A stretch of DNA of 64,000 nt, from NCBI RefSeq assembly GCF_002242805.1, contig NZ_MCGQ01000049.1, forward strand, positions 1 through 64,000. The letters are read 5' to 3'. Under the pieces are notes generated by a model, which did no database searches, was not told where the DNA came from, and saw only the letters and a program-made list of their open reading frames with translations. Positions within the stretch are counted from its first letter, which is position 1. Each line of letters begins with the position of its first letter. Shown here in pieces: positions 24,549 through 32,975 of this stretch. The translations under genes and the position numbers were made by a program. The DNA comes from Streptomyces diastatochromogenes. GTDB lineage: Bacteria; Actinomycetota; Actinomycetes; Streptomycetales; Streptomycetaceae.

Positions 24549-24902
24549 TCACCGGAACTCGTGCACGACCTCGATCCGGCCGACGATGTGGGCGTTGAAC
24601 TCGTCCAGCTCCTCGGCGGGCACCCACAGCTCCAGGATCGTCTCGCCGCCGGCCCGCTGGACGGGGTAGCGGGCGACGAACTCCGCGTCGACCTCGAAGC
24701 GCGTCACGAACCCGGCACCGTCGTGCCGGACGTTCCAGTCCCGGGCGATCCTGATGGCGTAGTCCTCGTTGAGCACCGGGTAGAAGATCGGCTGCTCGGG
24801 CAGCCGCGGCGGCCACGCCCTCCAGTCCAGCTCCCGGACCAGGTCCAGCTCCTTGGGACCGGTGGGGCGCCAGAGGGTGGTCGTCGGGCGGGGGCTGGTC
24901 AT
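24549..24902 (-). CDS. Conserved hypothetical protein, often labelled ADP-ribosylation/crystallin J1
   Basis: The 117-aa protein has the strongly conserved core LDWRAWPPRLPEQPIFYPVLNEDYA followed by IARDWNVRHDGAGFVTRFEV and ELDEFNAHIVGRIEV. I recognise the family by sequence but know of no demonstrated activity; the usual crystallin J1 name is a weak transfer. It is a cytoplasmic single domain. It is divergent from the DUF6191-like gene at 25027. Confidence 0.78.
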   Translation of the reverse strand: MTSPRPTTTLWRPTGPKELDLVRELDWRAWPPRLPEQPIFYPVLNEDYAIRIARDWNVRHDGAGFVTRFEVDAEFVARYPVQRAGGETILELWVPAEELDEFNAHIVGRIEVVHEFR

Positions 24903-25026
24903 GGCCGTCGTTCTCCTGGTCGTGGTCCGCCGGCTTCCGGTAGACCGGGAGCTGGACGATACCTGCGGCGTGATCACCGCGGCCACGGGGTTTCCACCGG
25001 GGCCGCGGCGCCCGGACACTCGGCCC

Positions 25027-25353
25027 ATGGGGTTCGCCGTCTTCATGACCTTGCCGGGGCTGGTCATCCTGCTCACCGCCCTGGCCTTCGCCGACCAGCT
25101 GCTGCTCCGCGCCGGTCGTGCGGGCCTGCTGCCCTGGCGCAACGCGGCGCGGGCCGGGCAGATCTCGGCCACCGGATTCGAGCAGCTGCACGGGGCCCTG
25201 TCGCCGGGCAAGCAGCATGAACTCAAGGAGCGGCAGTCGGCGCTGGTGCTCCGGGACGACGAGGAGGACGGGGCACCGCCGCATCGGAGCACGGTCGATC
25301 CGACGACCGGAATCGCCGTGATCCGCGTGACCCCAGGGCCGTTCCACAGTTGA
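25027..25353 (+). CDS. DUF6191-like small membrane-anchored protein
   Basis: The 108-aa protein starts at ATG 25027 with a hydrophobic N-terminal helix (FMTLPGLVILLTALAFADQL). A conserved segment RAGRAGLLPWRNAARAGQIS and LSPGKQHELKERQSALVLRD follow, a pattern I associate with DUF6191 of Streptomyces. The C-terminus is acidic then beta-like. The function is unknown. The small secreted-protein gene follows after 8 bp. Confidence 0.75.
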   Translation: MGFAVFMTLPGLVILLTALAFADQLLLRAGRAGLLPWRNAARAGQISATGFEQLHGALSPGKQHELKERQSALVLRDDEEDGAPPHRSTVDPTTGIAVIRVTPGPFHS

Positions 25354-25361
25354 TCCAGGGC

Positions 25362-25565
25362 ATGAAGAAGCGCAGCATGCTCGCCATCGCCACCCTCGCC
25401 ACCGGATTCGTCGTGGCCGCCGTCACCCCGTCGCACGCCGCGTCGCACACCCCGGACAAGGGGCCGCTCGGTGACCTCAACGTCTCCGGCACCCTCGACC
25501 ACGTCGACCACCTCGTCAGCCGGGACAGCTTCGCCGTGGCCGACCACGCGCAGGGGCAGGAGTAG
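25362..25565 (+). CDS. Small secreted hypothetical protein
   Basis: The 67-aa precursor has an N-terminal signal peptide MKKRSMLAIATLATGFVVAA with likely cleavage near SHAAS. The mature part has about 40 residues (GPLGDLNVSGTLDHVDHL) rich in His and Asp. Start ATG 25362 is favoured over 25350. It is just behind the DUF6191-like gene and is followed by a strong terminator. The function is not known. Confidence 0.65.
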   Translation: MKKRSMLAIATLATGFVVAAVTPSHAASHTPDKGPLGDLNVSGTLDHVDHLVSRDSFAVADHAQGQE

Positions 25566-25587
25566 CCCGGCCCGGTCCCCGGGCCCC

Positions 25588-25621
25588 GTGCCGGTGTCCC
25601 CGACGTGCGGGACACCGGCAC
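25588..25621. terminator. Terminator stem-loop after the small secreted protein gene
   Basis: GTGCCGGTGTCCC (25588-25600), 8-nt loop, GGGACACCGGCAC (25609-25621): a perfect 13-bp stem 22 bp after the stop codon. Confidence 0.82.
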
Positions 25622-25709
25622 GCGCGTGTGCGCGCCCTCAACGGGATGTGGTTTCCGTGGCAGGGTGGAGCGGGCAAGCCACAGGGGGCCAACAGAAGAG
25701 GGGGAGTCC

Positions 25710-26765
25710 GTGACCGTCGTCTGGATCAACGGCGCGTTCGGTGCGGGGAAGACCGCCACCGCACGGGAACTGATCGAACTGATCCCGAACAGCGCGCTCT
25801 TCGACCCCGAGGTCATCGGGGGAGCGCTCTCGCACCTGCTGCCGCCCAAGCGCCTCGCCGAGGTCGGCGACTTCCAGGACCTGCCGATCTGGCGCCGGCT
25901 CGTGATCGACACGGCGGCCGCGATGCTCGCCGAGCTGGGCGGGACCCTGGTGGTCCCCATGACCCTGCTGCGCCAGGAGTACCGCGACGAGATCTTCGGC
26001 GGTCTCGCCGCCCGCCGGATCCCCGTACGGCATCTGCTCCTCGCCCCGGCGGAAACGATCCTGCGCGAGCGCATAGCCGGGCGGGAGATCCCGCCGGACC
26101 TGCCCGACGGCGAGATACGGCAGCGGCAGTGGGCGTACGACCACATCGAGCCCTACCGGGCCGCCCTCGCCTCCTGGCTCACCGCCGACGCCCACCTCGT
26201 GGACACCAGCGCCCTCACCCCGTACGAGACCGCCGTGCGCATCGCCGACGCCGTCGGCAGCGGCGCCGTGGGCCCCTGTGACATCGTGCAGACCCCCGAA
26301 CCCACCGCCGAGACTCTCGCCGCCGGGGTGCTCCTCTTCGACGAGCAGGACCGGGTGCTGCTCGTGGACCCGACCTACAAGCCCGGCTGGGAGTTCCCCG
26401 GCGGGGTCGTCGAGCGCGGTGAGGCTCCCGCCCGCGCCGGGGTGCGCGAGGTCGCCGAGGAGACCGGGATACGGCTGCGGGAGGTGCCCCGGCTGCTCGT
26501 CGTGGACTGGGAGCGGCCCGCGCCCCCCGGCTACGGCGGGCTGCGCCTCCTCTTCGACGGCGGCCGCCTGGACTCCGCCGAGGCGGCCCGGGTGCTGCTG
26601 CCGGGGCCGGAGCTGCGCGCCTGGCGCTTCGCGACCGAACAGGAGGCCGCCGACATGCTGCCGCCGGTCCGCTACGAGCGGCTGCGCTGGGCGCTGCGGG
26701 CCCGAGAGCGCGGCGCCGCGCTCTATCTGGAGGCCGGCGTGCCGGTCGCCGGACAGGCTGCCTGA
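25710..26765 (+). CDS. Fusion of P-loop kinase-like ATPase and NUDIX hydrolase
   Basis: The 351-aa protein has two domains. Residues 1-190 form a P-loop domain with Walker A INGAFGAGKTATA and a LLLAPAETILRERIAGRE segment, like small-molecule kinases or tunicamycin-resistance-type ATPases. Residues about 205-325 form a NUDIX hydrolase with a complete Nudix box (GGVVERGEAPARAGVREVAE then ETG). GTG 25710 has GAGGGGGAG upstream. The pairing suggests phosphorylation of a nucleotide-like compound and hydrolysis of a diphosphate, for example in repair, resistance or salvage. The substrate is unknown. A T-tailed terminator follows. Confidence 0.85.
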   Translation: MTVVWINGAFGAGKTATARELIELIPNSALFDPEVIGGALSHLLPPKRLAEVGDFQDLPIWRRLVIDTAAAMLAELGGTLVVPMTLLRQEYRDEIFGGLAARRIPVRHLLLAPAETILRERIAGREIPPDLPDGEIRQRQWAYDHIEPYRAALASWLTADAHLVDTSALTPYETAVRIADAVGSGAVGPCDIVQTPEPTAETLAAGVLLFDEQDRVLLVDPTYKPGWEFPGGVVERGEAPARAGVREVAEETGIRLREVPRLLVVDWERPAPPGYGGLRLLFDGGRLDSAEAARVLLPGPELRAWRFATEQEAADMLPPVRYERLRWALRARERGAALYLEAGVPVAGQAA

Positions 26766-26776
26766 CATACCGTCAG

Positions 26777-26808
26777 ATCCCCGCCGCATCCGTGATGTTG
26801 GCGGGGAT
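26777..26808 (+). terminator. Rho-independent terminator after the ATPase-NUDIX gene
   Basis: ATCCCCGCC (26777-26785), 14-nt loop, GGCGGGGAT (26800-26808), then TTTTGTCTTCT. It is one of the few hairpins in the window with a real T-run, 11 bp after the stop. Confidence 0.88.
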
Positions 26809-27012
26809 TTTGTCTTCTCTGGGTCGTGATCTCGCCTCTTTGCGCGAACTGGGAGGTTCCGAGGGGAAAGCGAGGGTGAATTGTCGCCGTCCCGGTATGA
26901 ACAGGAACCTGAAGAAGGTACACAAGCGTTCTAACGTCGTTGCGCAGCTCAGTTTCCTCGCGGCCGCCGGCCGCTGTGAAAAGGCCGGGCAGCTCCCGGC
27001 CGGAGGAGGGAC

Positions 27013-28827
27013 ATGCGCGCGCAATCCTCGGCCCTCGCCAGGGGACTCACCCTGGCCGCCGGGCTCACCCTGATCCTCGCCGCCTGCAGCAGCGGTGGGA
27101 GCGGTACGCCGCACCAGGGCGGTTCGGCCGGTCTCGCGTCCTGCTCCACCCAGGGCAAGGCGAACACCTGCAACTCCGGCACCACCAAGGCCGGCGGAAC
27201 GTTCACCTATGTGCTGGAGAAGAACATCCAGCAGTGGAACGTCCAGGACACCAACGGGAACACCTTCGAGAACGGCGAGGCCCTGGAGGTGGTCCTGCCC
27301 CAGGTCTTCGTGCCCCACCCGGACTTCACCGTCGCCGTCAACACCGACCTGGTGACCTCGGCGACCCAGACGGGCGCGAGCCCGCAGACCCTCGTCTACA
27401 AGATCAACCCGAAGGCCGCGTGGAACGACGGCACACCCATCACCGCCGACGACTTCGTCTACTACTGGCGCACCAACGACGGCAAGGACTGCCCGCCGCC
27501 GCCCGCGAGCGACTCCACCCAGACCAAGGGCTGTCTGCCGCAGTCCACCGCCGGATACGACCGCATCAAGTCCGTCACCGGCTCCGACGGCGGCAAGACC
27601 GTCACCGTCGTGATGAACAAACCTTTCTCCGACTGGAAGCAGCTCTTCGGCGCTGGCTACCCCCTCTACCCGGCCCACGTCGCCGAGAAGCTCTCCGGCG
27701 CCAAGGCGGGCGACGCCGCCCATATGACGGCCGCCCAGCTGACCCAGGGCTGGCAGTACTTCCAGAAGACCCCGCCCACCAAGTACGCGACGGCGGGCCC
27801 GTACAAGATGCAGGAGTGGGTCGACAACGACCACGCCACCTATGTCCCGGACCCCAAGTGGTGGGGTGCGAAGAAGGCTTCGCTGCAACGGCTGATCTTC
27901 AAGGTCATCACGGACGCCACCCAGGAACCGATCGCGCTGCGCAACAACGAGGTGCAGGGCATCTACCCGCAGCCCGAGGTCGACCTCGTCAACCAGGTCA
28001 AAGACATCCCCGGCGTCACCTACACCATCGGTAACGGGCTGACCTGGGAGCACTTCGACCTCAACCTGCACAACCCGGTGCTCGGCAAGTACACCGCGCT
28101 GCGGCAGGCGATGTTCACCGCGATCAGCATCAAGGACATCGTCGCCAAGACCGTCGGCCAGTTCGACCCGGCGGTCAAGCAGCTCGGCAACCACAACTTC
28201 GTTCCCGGTCAGGCCGGTTACCAGGACCTCGTCACGTCCACCGGGCAGGGCTCCGGTGACCTCGCCAAGGCGAAGAAGCTCCTCACCGACGCGAAGTTCA
28301 CCGGGGTGGGGACCGCGCTGAAGACCCCGGACGGCAAGGCGGTCGGACCCTTCAACTGCCGCTACACCACCGGCAACCAGATCCGGCAGAGCGAGTGCCA
28401 GATCCTGCAGAGCGACCTCGGGAACCTCGGCGTCAAGGTCACCATCAAGCCGATCGGCGCCGCCGACCTCGGCACCGTGCTGGCCGGGCACCAGTACGAC
28501 ATCATCGTCTTCGCCTGGGTCGCCTCGCCCTTCCCGAGCGCCAACGCGCAGCAGACCTGGATGACCGGGGGCGGCGGCAACTACGGCGGCTACAGCGACA
28601 AGCAGGTCGACCAGCTGATCAACCAGGCCGTCGGCGAGACCGACCAGACCAAGTCCGCCGCCCTGCTCAACCAGGCGGACAAGATCATGGTGGACGCCGC
28701 CTATGTGCTCCCGCTGTACCAGAAGCCGACCTTCCTCGCCGCGCAGACACGGTTCGTGAACATGCGCAACAACTCGACGAACGTGGGCCCGGCGTACAAC
28801 ACCGGCGAGTGGGGCCTGAAGAAGTAA
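27013..28827 (+). CDS. Peptide/nickel-type ABC transporter substrate-binding lipoprotein
   Basis: The 604-aa precursor has a lipoprotein signal with lipobox LAAC (TLILAACSSGG), so the protein is anchored on the outer membrane face. The body is an SBP family 5 domain (PF00496-type): TPITADDFVYYWRTNDGKD, FSDWKQLFGAGYPLYPAHV and a late YIIVFAWVAS-like segment. Four genes for two permeases and two ATPases follow, making a complete oligopeptide/dipeptide importer. A stem-loop after this gene could keep its mRNA level above that of the others. The transported peptide is not predictable. Confidence 0.94.
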   Translation: MRAQSSALARGLTLAAGLTLILAACSSGGSGTPHQGGSAGLASCSTQGKANTCNSGTTKAGGTFTYVLEKNIQQWNVQDTNGNTFENGEALEVVLPQVFVPHPDFTVAVNTDLVTSATQTGASPQTLVYKINPKAAWNDGTPITADDFVYYWRTNDGKDCPPPPASDSTQTKGCLPQSTAGYDRIKSVTGSDGGKTVTVVMNKPFSDWKQLFGAGYPLYPAHVAEKLSGAKAGDAAHMTAAQLTQGWQYFQKTPPTKYATAGPYKMQEWVDNDHATYVPDPKWWGAKKASLQRLIFKVITDATQEPIALRNNEVQGIYPQPEVDLVNQVKDIPGVTYTIGNGLTWEHFDLNLHNPVLGKYTALRQAMFTAISIKDIVAKTVGQFDPAVKQLGNHNFVPGQAGYQDLVTSTGQGSGDLAKAKKLLTDAKFTGVGTALKTPDGKAVGPFNCRYTTGNQIRQSECQILQSDLGNLGVKVTIKPIGAADLGTVLAGHQYDIIVFAWVASPFPSANAQQTWMTGGGGNYGGYSDKQVDQLINQAVGETDQTKSAALLNQADKIMVDAAYVLPLYQKPTFLAAQTRFVNMRNNSTNVGPAYNTGEWGLKK

Positions 28828-28851
28828 CCCCCGCCCGCAGCCACCGTCGTG

Positions 28852-28880
28852 TCCCGGCCCCGGTCACCCCGGGGCCGGGA
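28852..28880 (+). terminator. Intra-operon stem-loop between binding protein and permease genes
   Basis: TCCCGGCCCCGG (28852-28863), loop TCACC, CCGGGGCCGGGA (28869-28880): a perfect 12-bp GC stem without a T-run, 25 bp after the binding-protein stop. It is likely a partial terminator or 3' mRNA protector that raises binding-protein output relative to the permeases. Confidence 0.7.
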
Positions 28881-28932
28881 CCGGGGCCCGCACTCCCGAG
28901 AACCGGGCCCGTCCTCCCGAGGGAAGAACCGC

Positions 28933-29919
28933 ATGCTCGCCTACACCGTGCGCCGCATCCTGGTCTCCATACCCGTCCTGATCGTCTCGACGTTCATCGT
29001 GTTCCTGGTCGTCGTCAACTCCGGTGATCCGGTCGCCAACTTCGCCACCTCACGGCAGCCCGCCCCCAGCAAGGCCGCCGTCACCGCCTTCGCCCGGCAC
29101 ATCCACGCAGACCAGCCGGTCGTGGAGCGCTACTGGAACTGGATCACCGGAGTGCTGCACGGCGACTGGGGTCCGTCCGTGCAGACCAACCTGGACATCG
29201 GGCACGACCTGTTCACCCGCTTCCGGGTCACCGTCACCCTGGTCGCCGCCGCCATGCTGATCGCCCTCGTGCTGGCCGTGCTCTTCGGGGTGTTCAGCGC
29301 GCTCCGCCAGTACAGCGCCGCCGACTACACCATCACCTTCTTCGGCTTCCTGTTCCTCGCCATGCCGGTCTTCTGGTTCGCCGTGCTGCTCAAGCAGGCC
29401 GGGATCTGGATCAACGAGCAGACCGGCAGCCAGTTCCTCGGCACGATCGGCGAGAAGTCGCCGTACCTCGACGTCGACACCGGCTGGAACGAGTTCACCG
29501 ACCGCATCGGTCATCTCGTCCTGCCCACCATCACCCTCGCCCTGGTCTCCTTCGCCTCCTGGACCCGCTACACCCGCGCCTCCATGCTCGAGGTGCTCGA
29601 CAGCGACTACGTACGGCTCGCCCGCGCCAAGGGCCTGCGCCGGGCCCGGGTGATGACCCGGCACGCCCTGCGCACCGCCCTGATCCCGCTCGCCACGGTC
29701 ACCGCGCTCGACATCGCCATCATCCTGGGCGGCGCCGTGATCACCGAGACGATCTTCCAGTGGCACGGCATGGGGGAGATGCTCGTCCAGGCGGCCACCA
29801 CGCTCGACGTCTACCGGACCATGGCCTGGCTGCTGCTCTCCGCCGTCGTCGTCATCGGCTTCAACCTCGTCGCCGACCTCCTCTACGCCGTACTCGACCC
29901 GAGGATCCGCTATGACTGA
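28933..29919 (+). CDS. ABC transporter permease, DppB/OppB type
   Basis: The 328-aa membrane protein has the DppB-type N-terminus YTVRRILVSIPVLIVSTFIV and about six transmembrane helices. The EAA loop lies around YVRLARAKGLRRARVMTRHA. ATG 28933 is chosen over the earlier frame start because of the RBS (GAGGGAAG) and the typical N-terminus. It overlaps the next permease gene by 8 bp. It forms the channel with the DppC-type partner. Confidence 0.93.
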   Translation: MLAYTVRRILVSIPVLIVSTFIVFLVVVNSGDPVANFATSRQPAPSKAAVTAFARHIHADQPVVERYWNWITGVLHGDWGPSVQTNLDIGHDLFTRFRVTVTLVAAAMLIALVLAVLFGVFSALRQYSAADYTITFFGFLFLAMPVFWFAVLLKQAGIWINEQTGSQFLGTIGEKSPYLDVDTGWNEFTDRIGHLVLPTITLALVSFASWTRYTRASMLEVLDSDYVRLARAKGLRRARVMTRHALRTALIPLATVTALDIAIILGGAVITETIFQWHGMGEMLVQAATTLDVYRTMAWLLLSAVVVIGFNLVADLLYAVLDPRIRYD

Positions 29920-30820
29920 CACCGAGGCGGGCACCCAGCGACCGCGAGTGGACGGCGAGTTCACCGTACGGCAGCGCACCCAGACCCAGCTCGTGCTGCG
30001 CCGCTTCCTGCGCCACCGGGCCGCCATGATCAGCCTCGCCGTCTTCCTGCTGATCGTGCTGTGGGCGTTCGTCGGCCCGCACCTGTGGCACTACTCGTAC
30101 CGCAAGTACACGCCCGACAACTCCCAACCCCCTTCCTGGAAGCACCCGTTCGGCACCGACGCCTCCGGTTACGACGCCTACGCGCAGATCATGCGCGGCA
30201 CCCAGACCTCGCTGAAGATCGCCATCCTGATCGCCCTCGGCTCCACCCTGGTCGGCGCGGTCTGGGGCGCCGTCGCGGGCTTCTACCGGGGCTTCGTCGA
30301 CGCGGTGATGATGCGCGTCGCCGACCTGGTGCTGACCCTGCCGCTGTTCGCGATCGCCCTGGTGATCTCCTCCCGCAGCGGCGGCTCCTGGTACTGGATC
30401 GCGGTGGTCATCGCGGGGCTGACCTGGGCGTATGTTGCGCGGGTCGTGCGCTCGAGCGTACTGTCGCTGCGGGAGAAGGAGTTCGTGGAGGCGGCCCGGG
30501 CCCTCGGCGCCTCGGACGCGCGGATCATCTTCCGGCACCTGCTGCCGAACGCCCTCGGCCCGATCATCGTCAACGCCACGGTCCTGGTCGCCACCGGCAT
30601 CCTCACCGAGACCGCCCTGTCCTTCCTGGGCTTCGGTGTCCAGCCGCCCGACACCTCCCTCGGCCTGCTGGTCGCCCAGGCGCAGACGGCCGTGGACACC
30701 CGGCCCTGGCTCTTCTACATCCCCGGCGCGTTCATCATCGCCATCGCCCTGACCATCAACTTCATCGGCGACGGGCTGCGCGACGCCTTCGACCCCCGGC
30801 AGCAAAGGGTGCGACAGTGA
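29912..30820 (+). CDS. ABC transporter permease, DppC/OppC type
   Basis: The 302-aa protein has a cytoplasmic N-terminal arm (RRFLRHRAAMISLAVFLLIV) and six predicted helices. HPFGTDASGYDAYAQIMRGT is the typical DppC segment, and EFVEAARALGASDARIIFRH is the EAA loop contacting the ATPase. Its start overlaps dppB-like by 8 bp, and its stop overlaps the ATPase GTG start by 4 bp. Confidence 0.93.
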   Translation: MTDTEAGTQRPRVDGEFTVRQRTQTQLVLRRFLRHRAAMISLAVFLLIVLWAFVGPHLWHYSYRKYTPDNSQPPSWKHPFGTDASGYDAYAQIMRGTQTSLKIAILIALGSTLVGAVWGAVAGFYRGFVDAVMMRVADLVLTLPLFAIALVISSRSGGSWYWIAVVIAGLTWAYVARVVRSSVLSLREKEFVEAARALGASDARIIFRHLLPNALGPIIVNATVLVATGILTETALSFLGFGVQPPDTSLGLLVAQAQTAVDTRPWLFYIPGAFIIAIALTINFIGDGLRDAFDPRQQRVRQ

Positions 30821-31917
30821 CGGTCATCGACCCAGGAGAAGAGTCCGGCGCGGTCCTCGACGTGACCGGCCTGAGCGTGGAGTTCCCGACCGAGGACGGG
30901 ATCGTACGGGCCGTGCGCGGCGTCGGCTACCGGCTGGAGCGGGGCGAGTCCCTCGGCATCGTCGGCGAGTCCGGTTCGGGCAAGTCGGTGACCGCCCTCG
31001 CCGTGATGGGGCTGCTGCCCCGCTCGGCGCGGGTGCGCGGCTCGGTGCGGTTCGAGGGGGCCGAACTGCTCGGGCTGAGCGACAACCAGCTGTCGGACGT
31101 GCGGGGCCGCGGCATCGCGATGGTCTTCCAGGACCCGATGACCTCGCTCAACCCGGTGTATCCGGTCGGCTACCAGATCGCCGAGACGTTGCAGCGGCAC
31201 CACCCGGACCTGACGAAGCGGGCAGCCCGCGAGCGGGCCGTCGAACTGCTCGGCACGGTGGGCATCCCGAGTCCCGAGCGGCGCGTCGACGCCTACCCGC
31301 ACGAGATGTCCGGCGGGATGCGCCAGCGCGTCGTCATCGCCATCGCCATGGCCAATGACCCGGACGTGATCATCGCCGACGAACCGACGACCGCACTCGA
31401 CGTCACCGTGCAGGCCCAGATCCTCGACGCGCTGGAGACCGCCCGCGCCGAGACCGGCGCGGCCCTCGTCCTGATCACACACGATCTGGGGGTGGTCGCC
31501 GGCCACACCGACCGGGTCGCCGTCATGTACGCCGGACGGATCGTGGAGACCGGCCCGGTCGAGGACATCTTCTACGCCCCGCGCATGCCCTACACCCTCG
31601 GCCTGCTCGGCTCCCTGCCCCGCCTCGACCGCGAGGAGGAGCGGCTGACCCCCATCACCGGCTCCCCGCCCTCCCTGCTGAACCTGCCCCCGGGCTGCCC
31701 CTTCGCCCCGCGCTGCCCGCTGCGCCGGGAGGTGTGCGACAGCACCGAGCCGCCGTTGCACCAGGCGGGACCCGTCGGCCACCTCAGCGCCTGCCACTTC
31801 GCCGCCGAGCTGGTGGGCGCCGGAGCGGACCAGGTCTTCGACGCGGTCGGCGCCGACGCCGAGGCGCTGGCCCGCTTCGCCGACACCGCCCCGAGCACCG
31901 AGGAGGACCCCGCATGA
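30817..31917 (+). CDS. ABC transporter ATP-binding protein, DppD/OppD type
   Basis: The 366-aa ATPase has Walker A GIVGESGSGKSVTAL, Q-loop MVFQDPMTSLNP, signature MSGGMRQRV, Walker B VIIADEPTTALD and the H-loop ITHDLG. The C-terminal oligopeptide/Fe-S domain carries the cysteine pattern CPFAPRCPLRREVC. GTG 30817 is the real start; the longer frame upstream is a shadow of the permease gene. The last 35 residues (LVGAGADQVFDAVGADAEAL...) are an unusual Ala/Asp-rich tail. Confidence 0.93.
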   Translation: MTVIDPGEESGAVLDVTGLSVEFPTEDGIVRAVRGVGYRLERGESLGIVGESGSGKSVTALAVMGLLPRSARVRGSVRFEGAELLGLSDNQLSDVRGRGIAMVFQDPMTSLNPVYPVGYQIAETLQRHHPDLTKRAARERAVELLGTVGIPSPERRVDAYPHEMSGGMRQRVVIAIAMANDPDVIIADEPTTALDVTVQAQILDALETARAETGAALVLITHDLGVVAGHTDRVAVMYAGRIVETGPVEDIFYAPRMPYTLGLLGSLPRLDREEERLTPITGSPPSLLNLPPGCPFAPRCPLRREVCDSTEPPLHQAGPVGHLSACHFAAELVGAGADQVFDAVGADAEALARFADTAPSTEEDPA

Positions 31918-32975
31918 CCGCGCCCGCCGCACTCCTTCCGCCGCTGCCGGGCCACGGCGGCACCGGGGAACCCGTCCTCCAGGTCCGGGACCTCGTCAAG
32001 CACTTCCCCGTCCTGTCCCGGGGAGTCGTCCGCCGCCGCGTCGGCGATGTGCACGCGGTGTGCGGGGTCTCCTTCGACCTGCACGAGAACGAGACCCTGG
32101 GCCTGGTCGGGGAGTCCGGCTCCGGCAAGACCACCCTCGCCCGTACGGTCCTCAACCTGGAGCGCGCCACCTCCGGCAGCGTGCGGTACGGCGGACGCGA
32201 ACTGACCGAGCTGAGCCGACGCCGGATGCGGCCGCTGCGCCGGGACCTGCAGATCGTCTTCCAGGACCCGTACGCCTCCCTGGACCCCCGGATCTCCGTC
32301 CACGAGATCATCGCCGAACCCCTGCGGATCCACGGCCGGTACGGCACCCGGGGCGCCGACGAGGTGCGCGAGCTGCTGCGGCTGGTCGGGCTCAACCCCG
32401 AGCACGGCAACCGCTTCGCGCACGAGTTCTCCGGCGGCCAGCGCCAGCGCATCGGCATCGCCCGGGCCCTGGCGCTGCGCCCCCGGGTGATCGTGCTGGA
32501 CGAGCCCGTCTCGGCGCTCGACGTGTCGATCCAGGCAGGCGTTCTCAACCTGCTGATGGACCTGCAGAGCGAACTCGGGCTGTCCTTCCTGTTCGTGGCG
32601 CACGACCTGTCGGTGATGCGGCACGTCGCCGGCCGGGTCGCGGTCATGTACCTGGGCCGTCTGGTGGAGATCGCCCCGGCCCGGCAGCTGTTCGCCCGCC
32701 CCGCGCACCCCTACACCCAGGCCCTGGTCTCCGCGATCCCGCTGCCCGACCCGCGCAAGGAACGCGCCCGGAAACGGATCACCGTGCAGGGGGACGTACC
32801 GAGTCCGGTCCGCCCGCCGAGCGGCTGCCGCTTCCGCACCCGCTGCCCCAAGTTCGCCGCCCAGCTCACCGAGAGCGAGCGCACGGCCTGTGTGGAGGAG
32901 GTGCCGGCCCTCGCCGACCGGGGCAGCGGGAACCCGGTGGCCTGCCACTACGCCGAGAGCATCGAGTTGTTGTAG
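31914..32975 (+). CDS. ABC transporter ATP-binding protein, DppF/OppF type
   Basis: The 353-aa second ATPase has Walker A GLVGESGSGKTTLA, Q-loop IVFQDPYASLDP, signature FSGGQRQRIGIARAL and Walker B VIVLDEPVSALD. The C-terminal Cys motif is CRFRTRCPKF...C. ATG 31914 overlaps the stop of the DppD gene. With the DppD type it would form the ATPase heterodimer. Its 3' end overlaps the convergent kinase-like gene by 28 bp. Confidence 0.93.
   Translation: MTAPAALLPPLPGHGGTGEPVLQVRDLVKHFPVLSRGVVRRRVGDVHAVCGVSFDLHENETLGLVGESGSGKTTLARTVLNLERATSGSVRYGGRELTELSRRRMRPLRRDLQIVFQDPYASLDPRISVHEIIAEPLRIHGRYGTRGADEVRELLRLVGLNPEHGNRFAHEFSGGQRQRIGIARALALRPRVIVLDEPVSALDVSIQAGVLNLLMDLQSELGLSFLFVAHDLSVMRHVAGRVAVMYLGRLVEIAPARQLFARPAHPYTQALVSAIPLPDPRKERARKRITVQGDVPSPVRPPSGCRFRTRCPKFAAQLTESERTACVEEVPALADRGSGNPVACHYAESIELL

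Noticed and set aside
30061..31917. A permease-ATPase fusion of 618 aa
   Set aside because: The first 250 residues are an out-of-frame reading of the DppC-type gene; the ATPase has its own GTG start at 30817 overlapping the permease stop.
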